Shown in pieces: positions 1-8,622 of a stretch of 64,000 nucleotides of DNA. The notes under the pieces were generated by a model, which saw nothing but the letters and a program-made list of their open reading frames with translations, was not told where the DNA came from and did not search any database. Positions within the stretch are counted from its first letter, which is position 1. The number at the start of each line of letters is the position of its first letter. Origin of the DNA: Streptomyces sp. NBC_00440 (lineage in GTDB: Bacteria > Actinomycetota > Actinomycetes > Streptomycetales > Streptomycetaceae); the NCBI RefSeq assembly GCF_036014215.1, contig NZ_CP107921.1:62001-126000 (forward strand), read 5' to 3'. A program made the translations under genes and the position numbers.

Positions 1-107
1 GGATACCGGTGCCCCTTGTACGACGACGACATACCCTCCACGGACGACCCCCTCCACCGTGACCAGCCCGAGGATCCTCCCACCCTGTCAGCCAACGTGA
101 CAGCGCC

Positions 108-236
108 AGAGTGCAGGCCGGGCAAGTCGTCCTTGCGTACGGCATCGAGCCACTGCGGGAGCCGTTCGCCCTGGCGCCCGGTGAGCATCTGGGCAAAGGG
201 CCGGACGTGTCCGGTGAGCGCGTCGAGCTCGGGACA
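108..236 (-). pseudogene. ISL3-family transposase C-terminal remnant
   Basis: Read on the minus strand, this stretch encodes a segment containing GRQGERLPQWL and DDLPGLH. That resembles the region near the C-terminus of ISL3-family transposases, which move DNA by a DDE mechanism. The similarity stops after LPGLH and there is no start codon. Positions 85 to 1 on the same strand read in another frame as LVTVEGVVRGGYVVVVQGAP, which could be an ISL3 N-terminus leaving the window. No terminal repeats are visible. The family call is from memory and is moderate. Confidence 0.4.
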
Positions 237-319
237 ATTGGACAGGACAGCTCCTCTGCAAATGTGTCGCGACCGTACCGTGCACGCTGCGGGGCAGAAG
301 ACAGTGCTAGGAAGTAGCC

Positions 320-3139
320 ATGAAGGGACTTTCTAGCCCAAAAAGGCATATCCGACACCGTCTCTTCCCCGGCCCTGCGTCTGATCGGGGTGAGTCCGCG
401 GGCCCGGGGCTGCGCTCTCTGCTGAATCTGCGCAGCGCCGCCGGGCAGGTGTTCGTTTTGCAGGTCGTGATCGTGGCGCTGCTGGTTGCGGCCGCGGTGA
501 CGGCCCTCGTGCTCCAGTCGAGGCGTGACAGCACGCGGGAAGCCGAGGTTCAGGCACTGACGGCGGCGGAGACGTTCGCGAACGCCCCGGGCACGGTCCA
601 GGCATTGCGCAGCGGGAATCCGACGGCAGTGCTTCAGCCGCGTGCCGAAGCAGCCCGGAAGCGGGCAGGCGTCAGCGACATCGTTGTCATGAACACTAAG
701 GGAATTCGCTATACGCACCCCGACCCGAATCAAATCGGGAAGAAGTTCGTCGGCACCATCAAACCATCGCTGGAAGGCCACACCACCATCGAGCGGGCCA
801 GCGGGCTTCCTCTGCCGGCGGACAGAGGGCCGGTCATCCAGGCGGTGGTCCCGGTGACCGATGACCGCGGCTCGGTCGTCGGCCTGGTGTCCGCCGGGAT
901 CAAGGTCCGGTATGTGAGCAACCTGTCCGGACGGGAACTGCCGATCATCCTCGGCGCCGGGGCGGCCGCGCTGGCCCTGTCCACCTCCGGGGCGGCGCTG
1001 GTGGCCAGGCGGTTGCGTCGGCAGACGCACGGTCTGGGGCCGGCGGAGATGACGCGCATGTACGAGCACCATGACGCGGTGCTGCATGCAGTCCGGGAGG
1101 GAGTACTGATCATCGGTGCCGACGGACAGCTGATGCTGGCCAATGACGAGGCGCGGCGGCTGCTTGAGCTACCCGTGGACGCGGAGCAGCGACAGCTGGG
1201 GGAGCTGCAGCTGGATACGGAGACAGCACAGCTGCTGGCGTCGGGTGAGCCGGCCACGGATGAGGTGCATCTCGCAGGGGACCGATTGCTGGCGGTCAAC
1301 ATGCGCCCTACCGCCCCGCACGGCGGTCAGGCGGGCTGGGTGGTGACGTTGCGCGACACCACAGAGCTGGCGTCGGTCACCGGACGGGCGGAGGTGGCGC
1401 GGGAGAGGCTGAAGCTCCTGTACGACGCGGGCGAGCGGATCGGCACCACGCTGGACGTGGTGCGCACCGCACAGGAGCTGGCGGATGTGGCGACCCCGCG
1501 GTTCGCCGACATCGTCACGGTCGATCTGCTGGAGTTGGTGGAGCGCGGCGAGGAGCCGGCCAGGGCGGCGGATATGCGCCGAACGGTAGTCAGTGGGGGG
1601 TATCAGGAGCGGCAGGGGCTCTACCCGGTCGGAGAGCTGATCACCTACTCGCCGGCGGCTCCGCAGGCTCGGGCCCTGGAGACAGGGCGGGCAGTGCTGG
1701 AGGACGACCTGCGGCAGGCCCGGGGGTGGTGGGAAGAGGACCCTGACGGGGCCGGTATGGCCCTGGAACGCGGAGTGCATTCGCTGGTGACGGTGTCGCT
1801 CCAGGCGCGTGGTGTGGTGCTGGGGACGACGAACTTCTGGCGCACGGGGGATTCGCCCCCGTTCAAGGAAGAGGACCTCTCCTTCGCGGAGGAGCTGGTG
1901 GCGAGGGCGGCGGTGGCCATCGACAACGCCCGCCGCTTCACCCGGGAGCACGCGATGGCGGTGACTCTGCAGCGGAGTCTGCTGCCGCGAGGGGTACCGG
2001 AACAGGACGGGCTGGAGGTGGCCTGGCGGTATCTGCCGGCAGAAGCCGGCGTGGGCGGGGACTGGTTCGACGTCATCCCGCTGTCGGGTGCCCGGGTGGC
2101 GCTGGTGGTCGGCGACGTCGTGGGACACGGATTGCATGCGGCGGCGACGATGGGGCGGCTGCGCACAGCGGTACAGAACTTCTCCGCCCTGGATCTGCCG
2201 CCGGACGAGTTGCTCGGACGCCTGGACGACCTGGTCACCCGCATCGACAGCGACGAGAGCGTTGACGACGGGCCGCACGGCCACGAAAGCGAAGCGGTCA
2301 CGGGGGCGACCTGCCTGTACGCGATCTACGACCCGGTCACGGGAGTATGCGTGACTGCGCGAGCAGGACACCCGGGACCGGCGGTGGTGCATCCCGACGG
2401 GACCGTCACCTCTCCGGAAGTGCCTGCTTCGCCGCCTCTCGGCCTGGGCAGCAGCCACCCCTTCGAAACCGTTGAATTGCGCTTGCCCGAAGGCTCTCGG
2501 TTTGTGCTGTTCACCGACGGGCTGATCGAGAACCGCAACCGGGACATCGGCGCCGGGCTAAACCTGCTGCACCGGGCGCTGGAGGGGGCGGGGCGTACTC
2601 CGGAGGAGACGTGTCAGGCGGCGATCGACGCGATGCTGCCGGCGCACCCGGCCGATGACATCGCACTGCTGGTCGCACGCACCCGGTTGCTCGAGCCCTC
2701 CAGGGTGGCGCAGTGGGAGGTGCAGCCCGATCCGGCGGCGGTGGCCCCGGTCCGTGCGGAGTGCGGGGTGCAACTGCAGGCGTGGGGACTTGAGGACATC
2801 GCGTTCACCACGGAACTCATCCTCAGTGAGCTGATCACCAACGCCATCCGGTATGGCTCGCCGCCGATCAGGGTGCGGCTGCTGCACGACAGCAGCCTGA
2901 TCTGCGAGGTGTCGGACGGCTCCAGCACCTCACCACGGGTACGCAGAGCAGCGACCACGGACGAGGGCGGACGTGGACTGTTCCTGGTGGCGCAGTCCGC
3001 CCAACGGTGGGGCACACGGTACACCCCGGGCGGCAAGGTCATCTGGACCGAACAACCGCTGCACAACGGCGCCCCTGCTGCGACGAGCGACACATCCGTG
3101 GAAGCCCTCCTTGACCAATTCGACGATCCCACCCTCTGA
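320..3139 (+). CDS. Membrane PP2C/SpoIIE phosphatase with Cache, PAS, GAF and HATPase domains
   Basis: This 939-residue protein looks like a signalling hub of the Rsb/SpoIIE type. Membrane segments near residues 44-66 and 207-229 flank an extracellular Cache-like sensor. A PAS domain (about 245-345), a GAF domain (about 365-540), a PP2C/SpoIIE phosphatase (about 570-795; GGDWFDV, VVGDVVGHG, LFTDGL, ADDIALL) and a C-terminal anti-sigma-type ATPase (about 810-915; ELITNAIRYG, GGRGLFLV) follow. Known relatives dephosphorylate anti-sigma-factor antagonists while the ATPase domain can act as a kinase, so it probably tunes a sigma factor. The partner is not adjacent; the SigB-like factor at 33.5 kb is only a candidate. 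The ATG has GGAAG five bases upstream. The domain calls are clear; the substrate is unknown. Confidence 0.93.
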   Translation: MKGLSSPKRHIRHRLFPGPASDRGESAGPGLRSLLNLRSAAGQVFVLQVVIVALLVAAAVTALVLQSRRDSTREAEVQALTAAETFANAPGTVQALRSGNPTAVLQPRAEAARKRAGVSDIVVMNTKGIRYTHPDPNQIGKKFVGTIKPSLEGHTTIERASGLPLPADRGPVIQAVVPVTDDRGSVVGLVSAGIKVRYVSNLSGRELPIILGAGAAALALSTSGAALVARRLRRQTHGLGPAEMTRMYEHHDAVLHAVREGVLIIGADGQLMLANDEARRLLELPVDAEQRQLGELQLDTETAQLLASGEPATDEVHLAGDRLLAVNMRPTAPHGGQAGWVVTLRDTTELASVTGRAEVARERLKLLYDAGERIGTTLDVVRTAQELADVATPRFADIVTVDLLELVERGEEPARAADMRRTVVSGGYQERQGLYPVGELITYSPAAPQARALETGRAVLEDDLRQARGWWEEDPDGAGMALERGVHSLVTVSLQARGVVLGTTNFWRTGDSPPFKEEDLSFAEELVARAAVAIDNARRFTREHAMAVTLQRSLLPRGVPEQDGLEVAWRYLPAEAGVGGDWFDVIPLSGARVALVVGDVVGHGLHAAATMGRLRTAVQNFSALDLPPDELLGRLDDLVTRIDSDESVDDGPHGHESEAVTGATCLYAIYDPVTGVCVTARAGHPGPAVVHPDGTVTSPEVPASPPLGLGSSHPFETVELRLPEGSRFVLFTDGLIENRNRDIGAGLNLLHRALEGAGRTPEETCQAAIDAMLPAHPADDIALLVARTRLLEPSRVAQWEVQPDPAAVAPVRAECGVQLQAWGLEDIAFTTELILSELITNAIRYGSPPIRVRLLHDSSLICEVSDGSSTSPRVRRAATTDEGGRGLFLVAQSAQRWGTRYTPGGKVIWTEQPLHNGAPAATSDTSVEALLDQFDDPTL

Positions 3140-3557
3140 ACCCACGGGAACATATCGATCAGCGTTGTGGAGGTGGGCCTTCGTCTGGTCGGCGGAAGCG
3201 CGGGCGGCGGCGTGCGGTGAGTGGCGGCTCAGAGCGCCTCGGCCCATTCGTGGTGTCCGAGAAGAGGCTGCGGTGCGGAGGCGGCAGGGGGACCCCGGCT
3301 TGAGGAGGGGCCGCCGGTCCCCGATGGTTATCTTCAGCAGCGGCAGGTGAACCAGGCGCCCCAACAGCAGAGCCCGTACGACGCCCAGGGCCAGCCCGAC
3401 CAGCACCCAGGCGCTCCGCGAGGGGGGGAGTGCCAGCAGCTGGAGCCGGGGTCCGCGAGCAGGCCGGGCGGGAAGCGGAGCCGACGGCCGCGGTCATCGA
3501 CTCTCAGTCTGTGAAGGCGTGCGCGGGGGCGTGGCCCGCCGGTAACTCGCCCTGGCC
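3140..3557. other. Intergenic stretch with no supported gene
   Basis: This lies between the convergent phosphatase and permease genes. A minus-strand frame reads a hydrophobic stretch (LVGLALGVVRALLLGRLVH, about 3300-3410) that could be a decayed membrane protein, but it has no start codon or ribosome binding site and I recognise no family. Confidence 0.4.
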
Positions 3558-4874
3558 TCACTCCGCCCCGCCGGGTCGGCGCGGAAAGCGGTGTCGGCTC
3601 CACCGATAGCCGAGGGCGACGGCCGCGACGATCACGGGGACGGCGATGTATCCCGCTGCGAAGGGCGCGATCACGATCGTGAAGGCCAAGGCGGTCACGG
3701 CGTAACCGCGGGCCCGGCCGGTCAGCAGCCGGGCCCCGGCCGCCGTGCCGATGAGGTAGGTCACCAGCACGAGCGAGGCCGGGAGGCCGACGATGTCCTC
3801 CGTACCCCAGCCGCCGAGCCGGGTTGCCACCAGACCGGCCGCTCCGATCCCGCCCACGGTCAGCACACCGGCCACCGGGACCCCGTCGGCGTTGCGGCGC
3901 CCCAGAGGGGTTGGGAGCCAGCCGTCCCGTCCGAGCCCGTAGCCGAGCCGGGAGACGGCCGCGATGAAGGCGTTGGTGGTGCCGAGGCTGATCACGGTGG
4001 CCAGGACCGCGGCAGCGACGGTGGCGCTGAAGCCGAGCCCCGCGCCCAGCACTTGGCCGACGGCGATCCGGTCCAGCCGGGCGTTGCCGTAGGTCCCGGT
4101 GCCGACGACGGCGAAGGAGACACCCAGGTACAGCACGACGACCACGGCGACGGTCGTCACCGTAGCCCGGGTCAGGTCGCGGTGTACGTCGCGGAACTCA
4201 CCGGCCAGATGGGCGACCGCCTCCCAGCCCGCGAAGGCGAAGAACAGTACGACAGCCCCGTCAGCGATTCCGGACAGGCCGTTCGGCGCGAAGGAGGAGA
4301 ACGCGGACGCGTGGACATGTGCGAGGGCGGTGAGCGTGGCGGCCAGGAGCAACAGCGCCACACCGCCCGAGAGGGCGAGCTGTACACGGCCGCTCAGCCG
4401 CAGCCCCACCAGGTTGGCCGCGACCGCCAGCGCGAGGATGCCCGCTGCGAAGAGGAAGGCGTAGTCCTGGTCCACGCGGAGCGCAGCAGCGATGTAGTAG
4501 CCCCCGGTCAGCGGGACGATGGTCTGCCCGACCGACCCGGCAACGAAGTAGAACCACCCGGCGAGCCCCCCTGCCGTCGGCCCGAAGGCGCGGGTGGCAT
4601 AGGTGGAGATGCCTCCGGGGTCGGGGAAACGCGTGGCCAGGGCGGCGAACGTCATCGCCAGTGGCAGGCCGAGCAGCCCCATGAAGAGCCATGACACCAG
4701 CGAGGCCGGCCCGGCTGCCGACGCGACCTGGCCGGGCAGCACCAGGACTCCGGCGCCAAGGACGGCCCCGACGTACAGAGCCACGGCCTGCCCGTAGCCG
4801 ATCGTGCCTTGCAGTGGGGAGGTCTCCGCGGAACTGCTGTCGTGCGTGTTCGGGGGGTGTCCGGTGGCGCTCAT
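3558..4874 (-). CDS. APC-superfamily amino acid permease
   Basis: The 438-residue protein is almost entirely hydrophobic, with about 12 predicted membrane helices. It opens with the APC signature GYGQAVALYVGAVLGAGVLV, and FAFAGWEAVAHL sits mid-protein. APC members exchange or co-import amino acids or amines with protons; the substrate here cannot be read. The start was chosen at 4874 rather than the longer open frame because GAGAGAAGGA lies just upstream and the membrane core begins shortly after. It is divergent from the DJ-1/AraC regulator at 4954, with 79 bases between them, so that regulator may control it. Confidence 0.9.
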   Translation of the reverse strand: MSATGHPPNTHDSSSAETSPLQGTIGYGQAVALYVGAVLGAGVLVLPGQVASAAGPASLVSWLFMGLLGLPLAMTFAALATRFPDPGGISTYATRAFGPTAGGLAGWFYFVAGSVGQTIVPLTGGYYIAAALRVDQDYAFLFAAGILALAVAANLVGLRLSGRVQLALSGGVALLLLAATLTALAHVHASAFSSFAPNGLSGIADGAVVLFFAFAGWEAVAHLAGEFRDVHRDLTRATVTTVAVVVVLYLGVSFAVVGTGTYGNARLDRIAVGQVLGAGLGFSATVAAAVLATVISLGTTNAFIAAVSRLGYGLGRDGWLPTPLGRRNADGVPVAGVLTVGGIGAAGLVATRLGGWGTEDIVGLPASLVLVTYLIGTAAGARLLTGRARGYAVTALAFTIVIAPFAAGYIAVPVIVAAVALGYRWSRHRFPRRPGGAE

Positions 4875-4953
4875 CCCGGTCCTTCTCTCTCGTGGCGGTC
4901 TCCCCCCAGATTCGGTATTCCGCTGCCTGCGGACCAGTGGCAAGCTTGCCGAC

Positions 4954-5970
4954 ATGCGAACGGATCTTGCCGCGCACCGCGTGGCCCTCGCCGTGACGGA
5001 CCAGGCGCCGATCTTCGAACTGGCGGTGCCCTGTGAGGTGTTCGGCATCGACCGCCCCGACCTGGCCGACCCGTGGTACGACCTGCAGGTGTGCACGGTC
5101 GACCCCGGTACGACGGTCGCGCACGGCTTCGTCGCCCACGGTGCGGGCGACATGGACGACCTGGTCCGTGCGGACACGGTGGTGGTGCCCGCCTGCGCGA
5201 ATGTGCACCGCGCGCCGTCGCCCGAGCTGGTCGAGGCGGTCCGTGCGGCACATACGGCGGGGGCACGCATCGCGGCCATCTGTTCCGGCGCCTTCGTCCT
5301 GGCGGCAGCCGGCCTCCTGGACGGCCGCCGGGCCACCACCCACTGGATGCACACCCATGAACTCGCCCGCCGCCATCCCGAGGTCTGCCTGGACCCGAAG
5401 GTGCTCTACGTCGAGGACGGCGGTATCTACACCTCCGCCGGTACCGCAGCCGGTCTCGACCTGTGCCTGGAACTGGTCCGCGTCGACCACGGAGCCGCCG
5501 TGGCCAACGCGCTCGCCCGACGCCTGGTGACACCTCCGCACCGCACGGGCGGCCAGGCCCAGTACGTCGAACTGCCCGCGGTGGCCCGCGACGACACCAC
5601 GCTCGGGCCCCTCTTGGAATGGGCCCGGGGACGGCTCGACGGCCCCCTCACCCTCACCGACCTCGCACGGCAGGCCGGCATCAGCCGCCGGACCCTGGCC
5701 CGCCGCTTCGAGGAGACCATCGGGGTGCCCCCCATGCGCTGGCTCCAGCAGGAGCGCATCCGCCGTGCGCAACACCTGCTGGAAACCAGCACGCTGCCCG
5801 TGGAACAGGTGTCCGCCGCCAGCGGGCTCGGCAGTGCGACGAATCTACGCCGTCACTTCGTCCGCGACGTGGGCCTCGCGCCGCAGGCGTACCGCTTCGC
5901 CTTCCTCGGCAGTCATGGTCCCGGCGACGGACCATCCGAGACCCGTATGCCGTTGCGTCGGCATAGCTGA
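4954..5970 (+). CDS. GlxA-like AraC regulator with DJ-1/PfpI domain
   Basis: This 338-residue regulator has an N-terminal DJ-1/PfpI (GATase1-like) domain, about 1-190, with the nucleophile-elbow cysteine in AAICSGAFVLA. A C-terminal AraC double helix-turn-helix follows, about 225-325 (LTDLARQAGISRRTLARRFE and QVSAASGLGSATNLRRHF). In this family the DJ-1 domain is normally a ligand sensor, not an enzyme. The ATG at 4954 is preferred over an in-frame start at 4804 because the conserved domain begins within about ten residues of it. It is transcribed away from the APC permease and probably regulates it; no operator was identified in the 79-base gap. Confidence 0.9.
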   Translation: MRTDLAAHRVALAVTDQAPIFELAVPCEVFGIDRPDLADPWYDLQVCTVDPGTTVAHGFVAHGAGDMDDLVRADTVVVPACANVHRAPSPELVEAVRAAHTAGARIAAICSGAFVLAAAGLLDGRRATTHWMHTHELARRHPEVCLDPKVLYVEDGGIYTSAGTAAGLDLCLELVRVDHGAAVANALARRLVTPPHRTGGQAQYVELPAVARDDTTLGPLLEWARGRLDGPLTLTDLARQAGISRRTLARRFEETIGVPPMRWLQQERIRRAQHLLETSTLPVEQVSAASGLGSATNLRRHFVRDVGLAPQAYRFAFLGSHGPGDGPSETRMPLRRHS

Positions 5971-6125
5971 TCGCCCGGTTCAGCTCCGTCCCGGCCGTCG
6001 CAAGGCTCCCCCATGCGTCACGCGTGACCCAGTAGAGGCGACCGGATTCGAATCGCAAGCGTGTCGGAGACGTACGGCTCCCGATGTCACCGCGGCCTCT
6101 CCGGCCAGTCAACGACGAGTTCCTC

Positions 6126-6150
6126 ACCCGGTGGCAGATCGCCACCGGGT
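6126..6150. repeat. 10-bp perfect stem-loop
   Basis: ACCCGGTGGC and GCCACCGGGT are perfect inverted repeats separated by AGATC, about 155 bases after the AraC stop codon. This could be a rho-independent-like terminator, although no T tract follows, or part of the degraded insertion sequence that starts nearby. Confidence 0.4.
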
Positions 6151-6312
6151 ACGTACCGAACTCCGCCTCGCAGACTTCCGCCCACCCGTAGCGGCCATCG
6201 GTCAGGTACTCACTGAACATCCGCAGCTCGCACTGGTACCACGAACCGTTAGCAGCGTGCGGCTTGTCTCGACGGATCTGCGGCACATCCGGATCGGCGG
6301 GGAGAAGTATCC

Positions 6313-7104
6313 GGGCGGGCAGCAGGCTTCCTCGTGCGGCTGCACCGGCCCGCGCGCCGGCTAGCGCGGGTAGTGGCCGCCGGGGGTGTAGTGAAGATGG
6401 TGACGATCGCCCGGGATGGCCATCAGTGGTGGGCGTCGTTCAACGTCCGCATCGCCGTCCCGGCGGCGGCCCGGCCCACCCGCAGACAGCAGGACGCCGG
6501 GATGGTCGGGGTCGACCTCGGTGTGGCCGTCATCGCGGCGACCTCCGAGCCGGTGATCACCGCGAACGGTAACGCGCGCGGTCTGCCCGCGCACTGCCAG
6601 AGCGCAGGATGGCGGGGAGCCCGGGACCAGGTCGCGCGCCTGAGCGGGCTGGTGGCGCAGCGGCGCGCTTCGTCTCAGCATCTGCTGACGAAGCAGCTCG
6701 TGACTCAGTTCGCGCACGTCGCGTTGGAGGACTTGCGGGTGAAGAACATGACGCGCTCCGCGCGCGGCACCCAGGACGCGCCCGGCCGGAACGTGGCGGC
6801 CAAGGCCGGGCTGAACCGGGCCATCCTCGATGTCGGCTTCGGTGAGATCCGCCGACAGATCGAGTACAAAGCCGAACGGCACGGCGTCCAGGTCACCGCG
6901 GTCAACCCCGCCTACACCTCGCAGACGTGCCACCGGTGCGGGCACGTCGACCGCAAGAGCCGGCGCACCCGCTCCGTCTTCGAGTGCACGCGGTGCGGAC
7001 ATGCCACCCACGCCGACATCGGCGCCGCCCACAACATCAAACACCGCGCACTCGACACCACTACCAACCAGGAAAGGGGCCTGACAGGGCGGGCGGGAGC
7101 CTGA
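6313..7104 (+). pseudogene. tnpB: TnpB (IS200/IS605), N-terminally and internally degraded
   Basis: TnpB is the RNA-guided nuclease of IS200/IS605-type elements. The readable part keeps all three RuvC landmarks: Asp in GVDLGV, Glu in VALEDL, and Asp in HADIGAAHNI. It also keeps the four-cysteine zinc finger (CHRCGH...CTRCGH). The N-terminal domain is lost, and similarity becomes frameshifted upstream of about 6330. The stretch between GVDLGV and VALEDL is much shorter than in typical TnpB, with most of the basic helical linker missing. No TnpA is present. The gene is therefore probably dead, although an internal ATG at 6334 leaves a 256-codon open frame. The hairpin at 7141 may belong to its 3' end. 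Confidence 0.8.
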
Positions 7105-7140
7105 CAGGGCGCGGTTGAGCTGACGGGTGGTCGCGCGGTT

Positions 7141-7194
7141 CCAGACCCGCGATGGCCCGGCTGAGCCTGCTCCGCCGGGCCATCGCGCGTCTGG
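7141..7194. repeat. 21-bp stem hairpin downstream of tnpB
   Basis: Arms 7141-7161 and 7174-7194 pair over 21 bases with a single mismatch around a 12-base loop. It sits 37 bases after the tnpB stop, next to two direct copies of CTGACAGGGCG (7081 and 7101). It may be a terminator, an IS605-type right-end hairpin or part of the guide (omega) RNA scaffold that normally overlaps the tnpB 3' end. Confidence 0.5.
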
Positions 7195-7286
7195 GTGCCT
7201 GTTTTGGCTGGCATGGTCCTCACGGGGCGACACCGGGTTATGCCAGGTTGTGAGCGACCGTAAGTGTCCAGGACGGGGGAGCGCTC

Positions 7287-7715
7287 GTGAACGCTGCACA
7301 CAGATGGTTCGCACGCTTTGGAGCTATGGCTCTGTTCGCCGGGGTGTCCTTGCTCGGCAGCCCAGGGCCCGCCATGGCAAGCCATAGCTACCACCATCAC
7401 TTCGACGTCTACGCGTATGACGCCTCCGGGCACCTGGTCTCGCACGGATGGGGTGATCTGGATCAGGACGGCACCGGCCGCGTCACCTTGAACAACGCCG
7501 GGATCAAGGACGACAGGGCTGACGGTCACGGCGCATCGATGACCATCTGGTACGGGACCCACGGCGACGACTACTTCATCGCCAACCGGGACGGTAACGG
7601 AAGCACCGTCCGGGACGACAACTACTTCCTCTCCTACGAGACGGGATACTCCGCCCACGCCTGCCGGCTGGAAGGCCCCTTCGGCTGCGGAGCGACCAAG
7701 ACCATTCACTTCTAG
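7287..7715 (+). CDS. Small secreted protein of unknown function
   Basis: The 142-residue product starts with a classical Sec signal peptide: a basic N-terminus, a hydrophobic core around residues 11-25 (GAMALFAGVSLLGS) and a probable cleavage site after AMA at about residue 31. The mature part is small, rich in Asp, Gly and His, and has two cysteines near the C-terminus (ACRLEGPFGC) that could form a disulphide. I do not recognise the family. The GTG start at 7287 follows GGGGGAGC. It stands alone between the TnpB relic and a minus-strand gene, with no obvious operon partner. Confidence 0.7.
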   Translation: MNAAHRWFARFGAMALFAGVSLLGSPGPAMASHSYHHHFDVYAYDASGHLVSHGWGDLDQDGTGRVTLNNAGIKDDRADGHGASMTIWYGTHGDDYFIANRDGNGSTVRDDNYFLSYETGYSAHACRLEGPFGCGATKTIHF

Positions 7716-7778
7716 TGCTGTGACCGGGATCGTTCACCGTGTTGCGCGGGCCTCTCAGTCTTCCTACGAGAGGTCTGA

Positions 7779-8270
7779 TCACTCGGCCACTGCCGCGCAC
7801 CAGGTCCATGAGGTGCGGCGGGGGCGGTCGTCCAGGTCTCCCCGGCCGGTGCACCAGAGGAGGACACGAGCCGGGTCCCCGGGTGGGGCGTCGGGGAAGA
7901 GCCGGTGGAGCGCCGCTTCGCAGAGCGGCGCCGGGGGCAGCCACAGCACGCCCAGCCCCTGGGCGATGTCGTGGGTGTGCAGGAGAACTTCGGTTACGCC
8001 CATCGCCGCGAAGCCTGGCGGGTCGCAAGGACCCCAGTGCCAGGCCCGAGCCTCCAGGCTGGCCGTAGCCAGCGCACTGCCGAGTAGCCCTGCGCAGGCG
8101 GTGACCACCTGGAGCACCTCGCGTGGGGAACTGTCCGAGCGGACGGCGAGGTCGAAAGGCAGGTAGGCGTCCGTCTGGCGTGCGGCGATCTGCCCGGCGT
8201 AGGCCAGCAGGTCATGGGCGATATGGGCGGCCGTCGTCCAGCAGCTCCATTCCAGCGAACCTGCCGGCAC
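7779..8270 (-). CDS. DinB/maleylpyruvate-isomerase-like protein, possibly 5'-truncated
   Basis: The 163-residue product begins at the conserved segment VPAGSLEWSCWTTAAHIAHD and continues with LLAYAGQIAAR and VTEVLLHTHDIAQGLG. The histidines in AAHIAHD and LLHTHD match the metal-binding helices of mycothiol-dependent DinB/maleylpyruvate-isomerase-like proteins. The preceding residues ADWS, normally part of this family, are readable upstream in frame but no start codon precedes them. Either the GTG at 8270 is used or the first 30 or so codons were lost when the neighbouring sequence was rearranged. Activity is uncertain. The reverse strand immediately upstream holds the pseudogene at 8333. Confidence 0.6.
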   Translation of the reverse strand: MPAGSLEWSCWTTAAHIAHDLLAYAGQIAARQTDAYLPFDLAVRSDSSPREVLQVVTACAGLLGSALATASLEARAWHWGPCDPPGFAAMGVTEVLLHTHDIAQGLGVLWLPPAPLCEAALHRLFPDAPPGDPARVLLWCTGRGDLDDRPRRTSWTWCAAVAE

Positions 8271-8332
8271 CGACCAGTCAGCAGCCCCGGCACCCGCCGG
8301 AAGCTTCGTCGTGCTGCCCGGAGGAGACCACC

Positions 8333-8622
8333 GTGCCCATCTTCGAGACCCTTCCCCCGCTTCACCGCCGACCTCCGGCGCCTCACCCCGCCCAGCGTCA
8401 GGGCTTCCGCCGTGTCGTCCTGGACGCCTTCGAGCCCGATCTGCGCACCGGCTGCCAGTTCCGTCCCGGCTTACGCATCAAGGGCGTACATATCGCCCCC
8501 GGCGTCTACGAGCTCACCTGAACACCGGACGGACGCGAGACGTGGTCGTACGGCGAGGAGCCGCTCCCCAGCACGCTATCTGGCATCGGATCGGTGCCCG
8601 CATCATCTTGACCGGCCCTTAA
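8333..8622 (+). pseudogene. Small toxin-like conserved protein, broken by frameshifts and a stop
   Basis: Three frames together spell a small protein of about 95 residues common in Streptomyces and sometimes annotated as a cytotoxic-repressor-like protein. The pieces are PIFETLP, FTADLRRLTP in a second frame, AFRRVVLDAFEPDLRTG-like sequence, RPGLRIKG, then an in-frame TGA where Trp is expected (ELT*TPDG), then TWSYGEE and finally WHRIG in another frame. At least two frameshifts and one nonsense codon make it non-functional. The family assignment is from memory. Confidence 0.6.

Noticed and set aside
1169..2458. Long minus-strand open frame opposite the phosphatase gene
   Set aside because: It is a shadow of high GC third positions; the plus-strand frame contains all recognisable domains.
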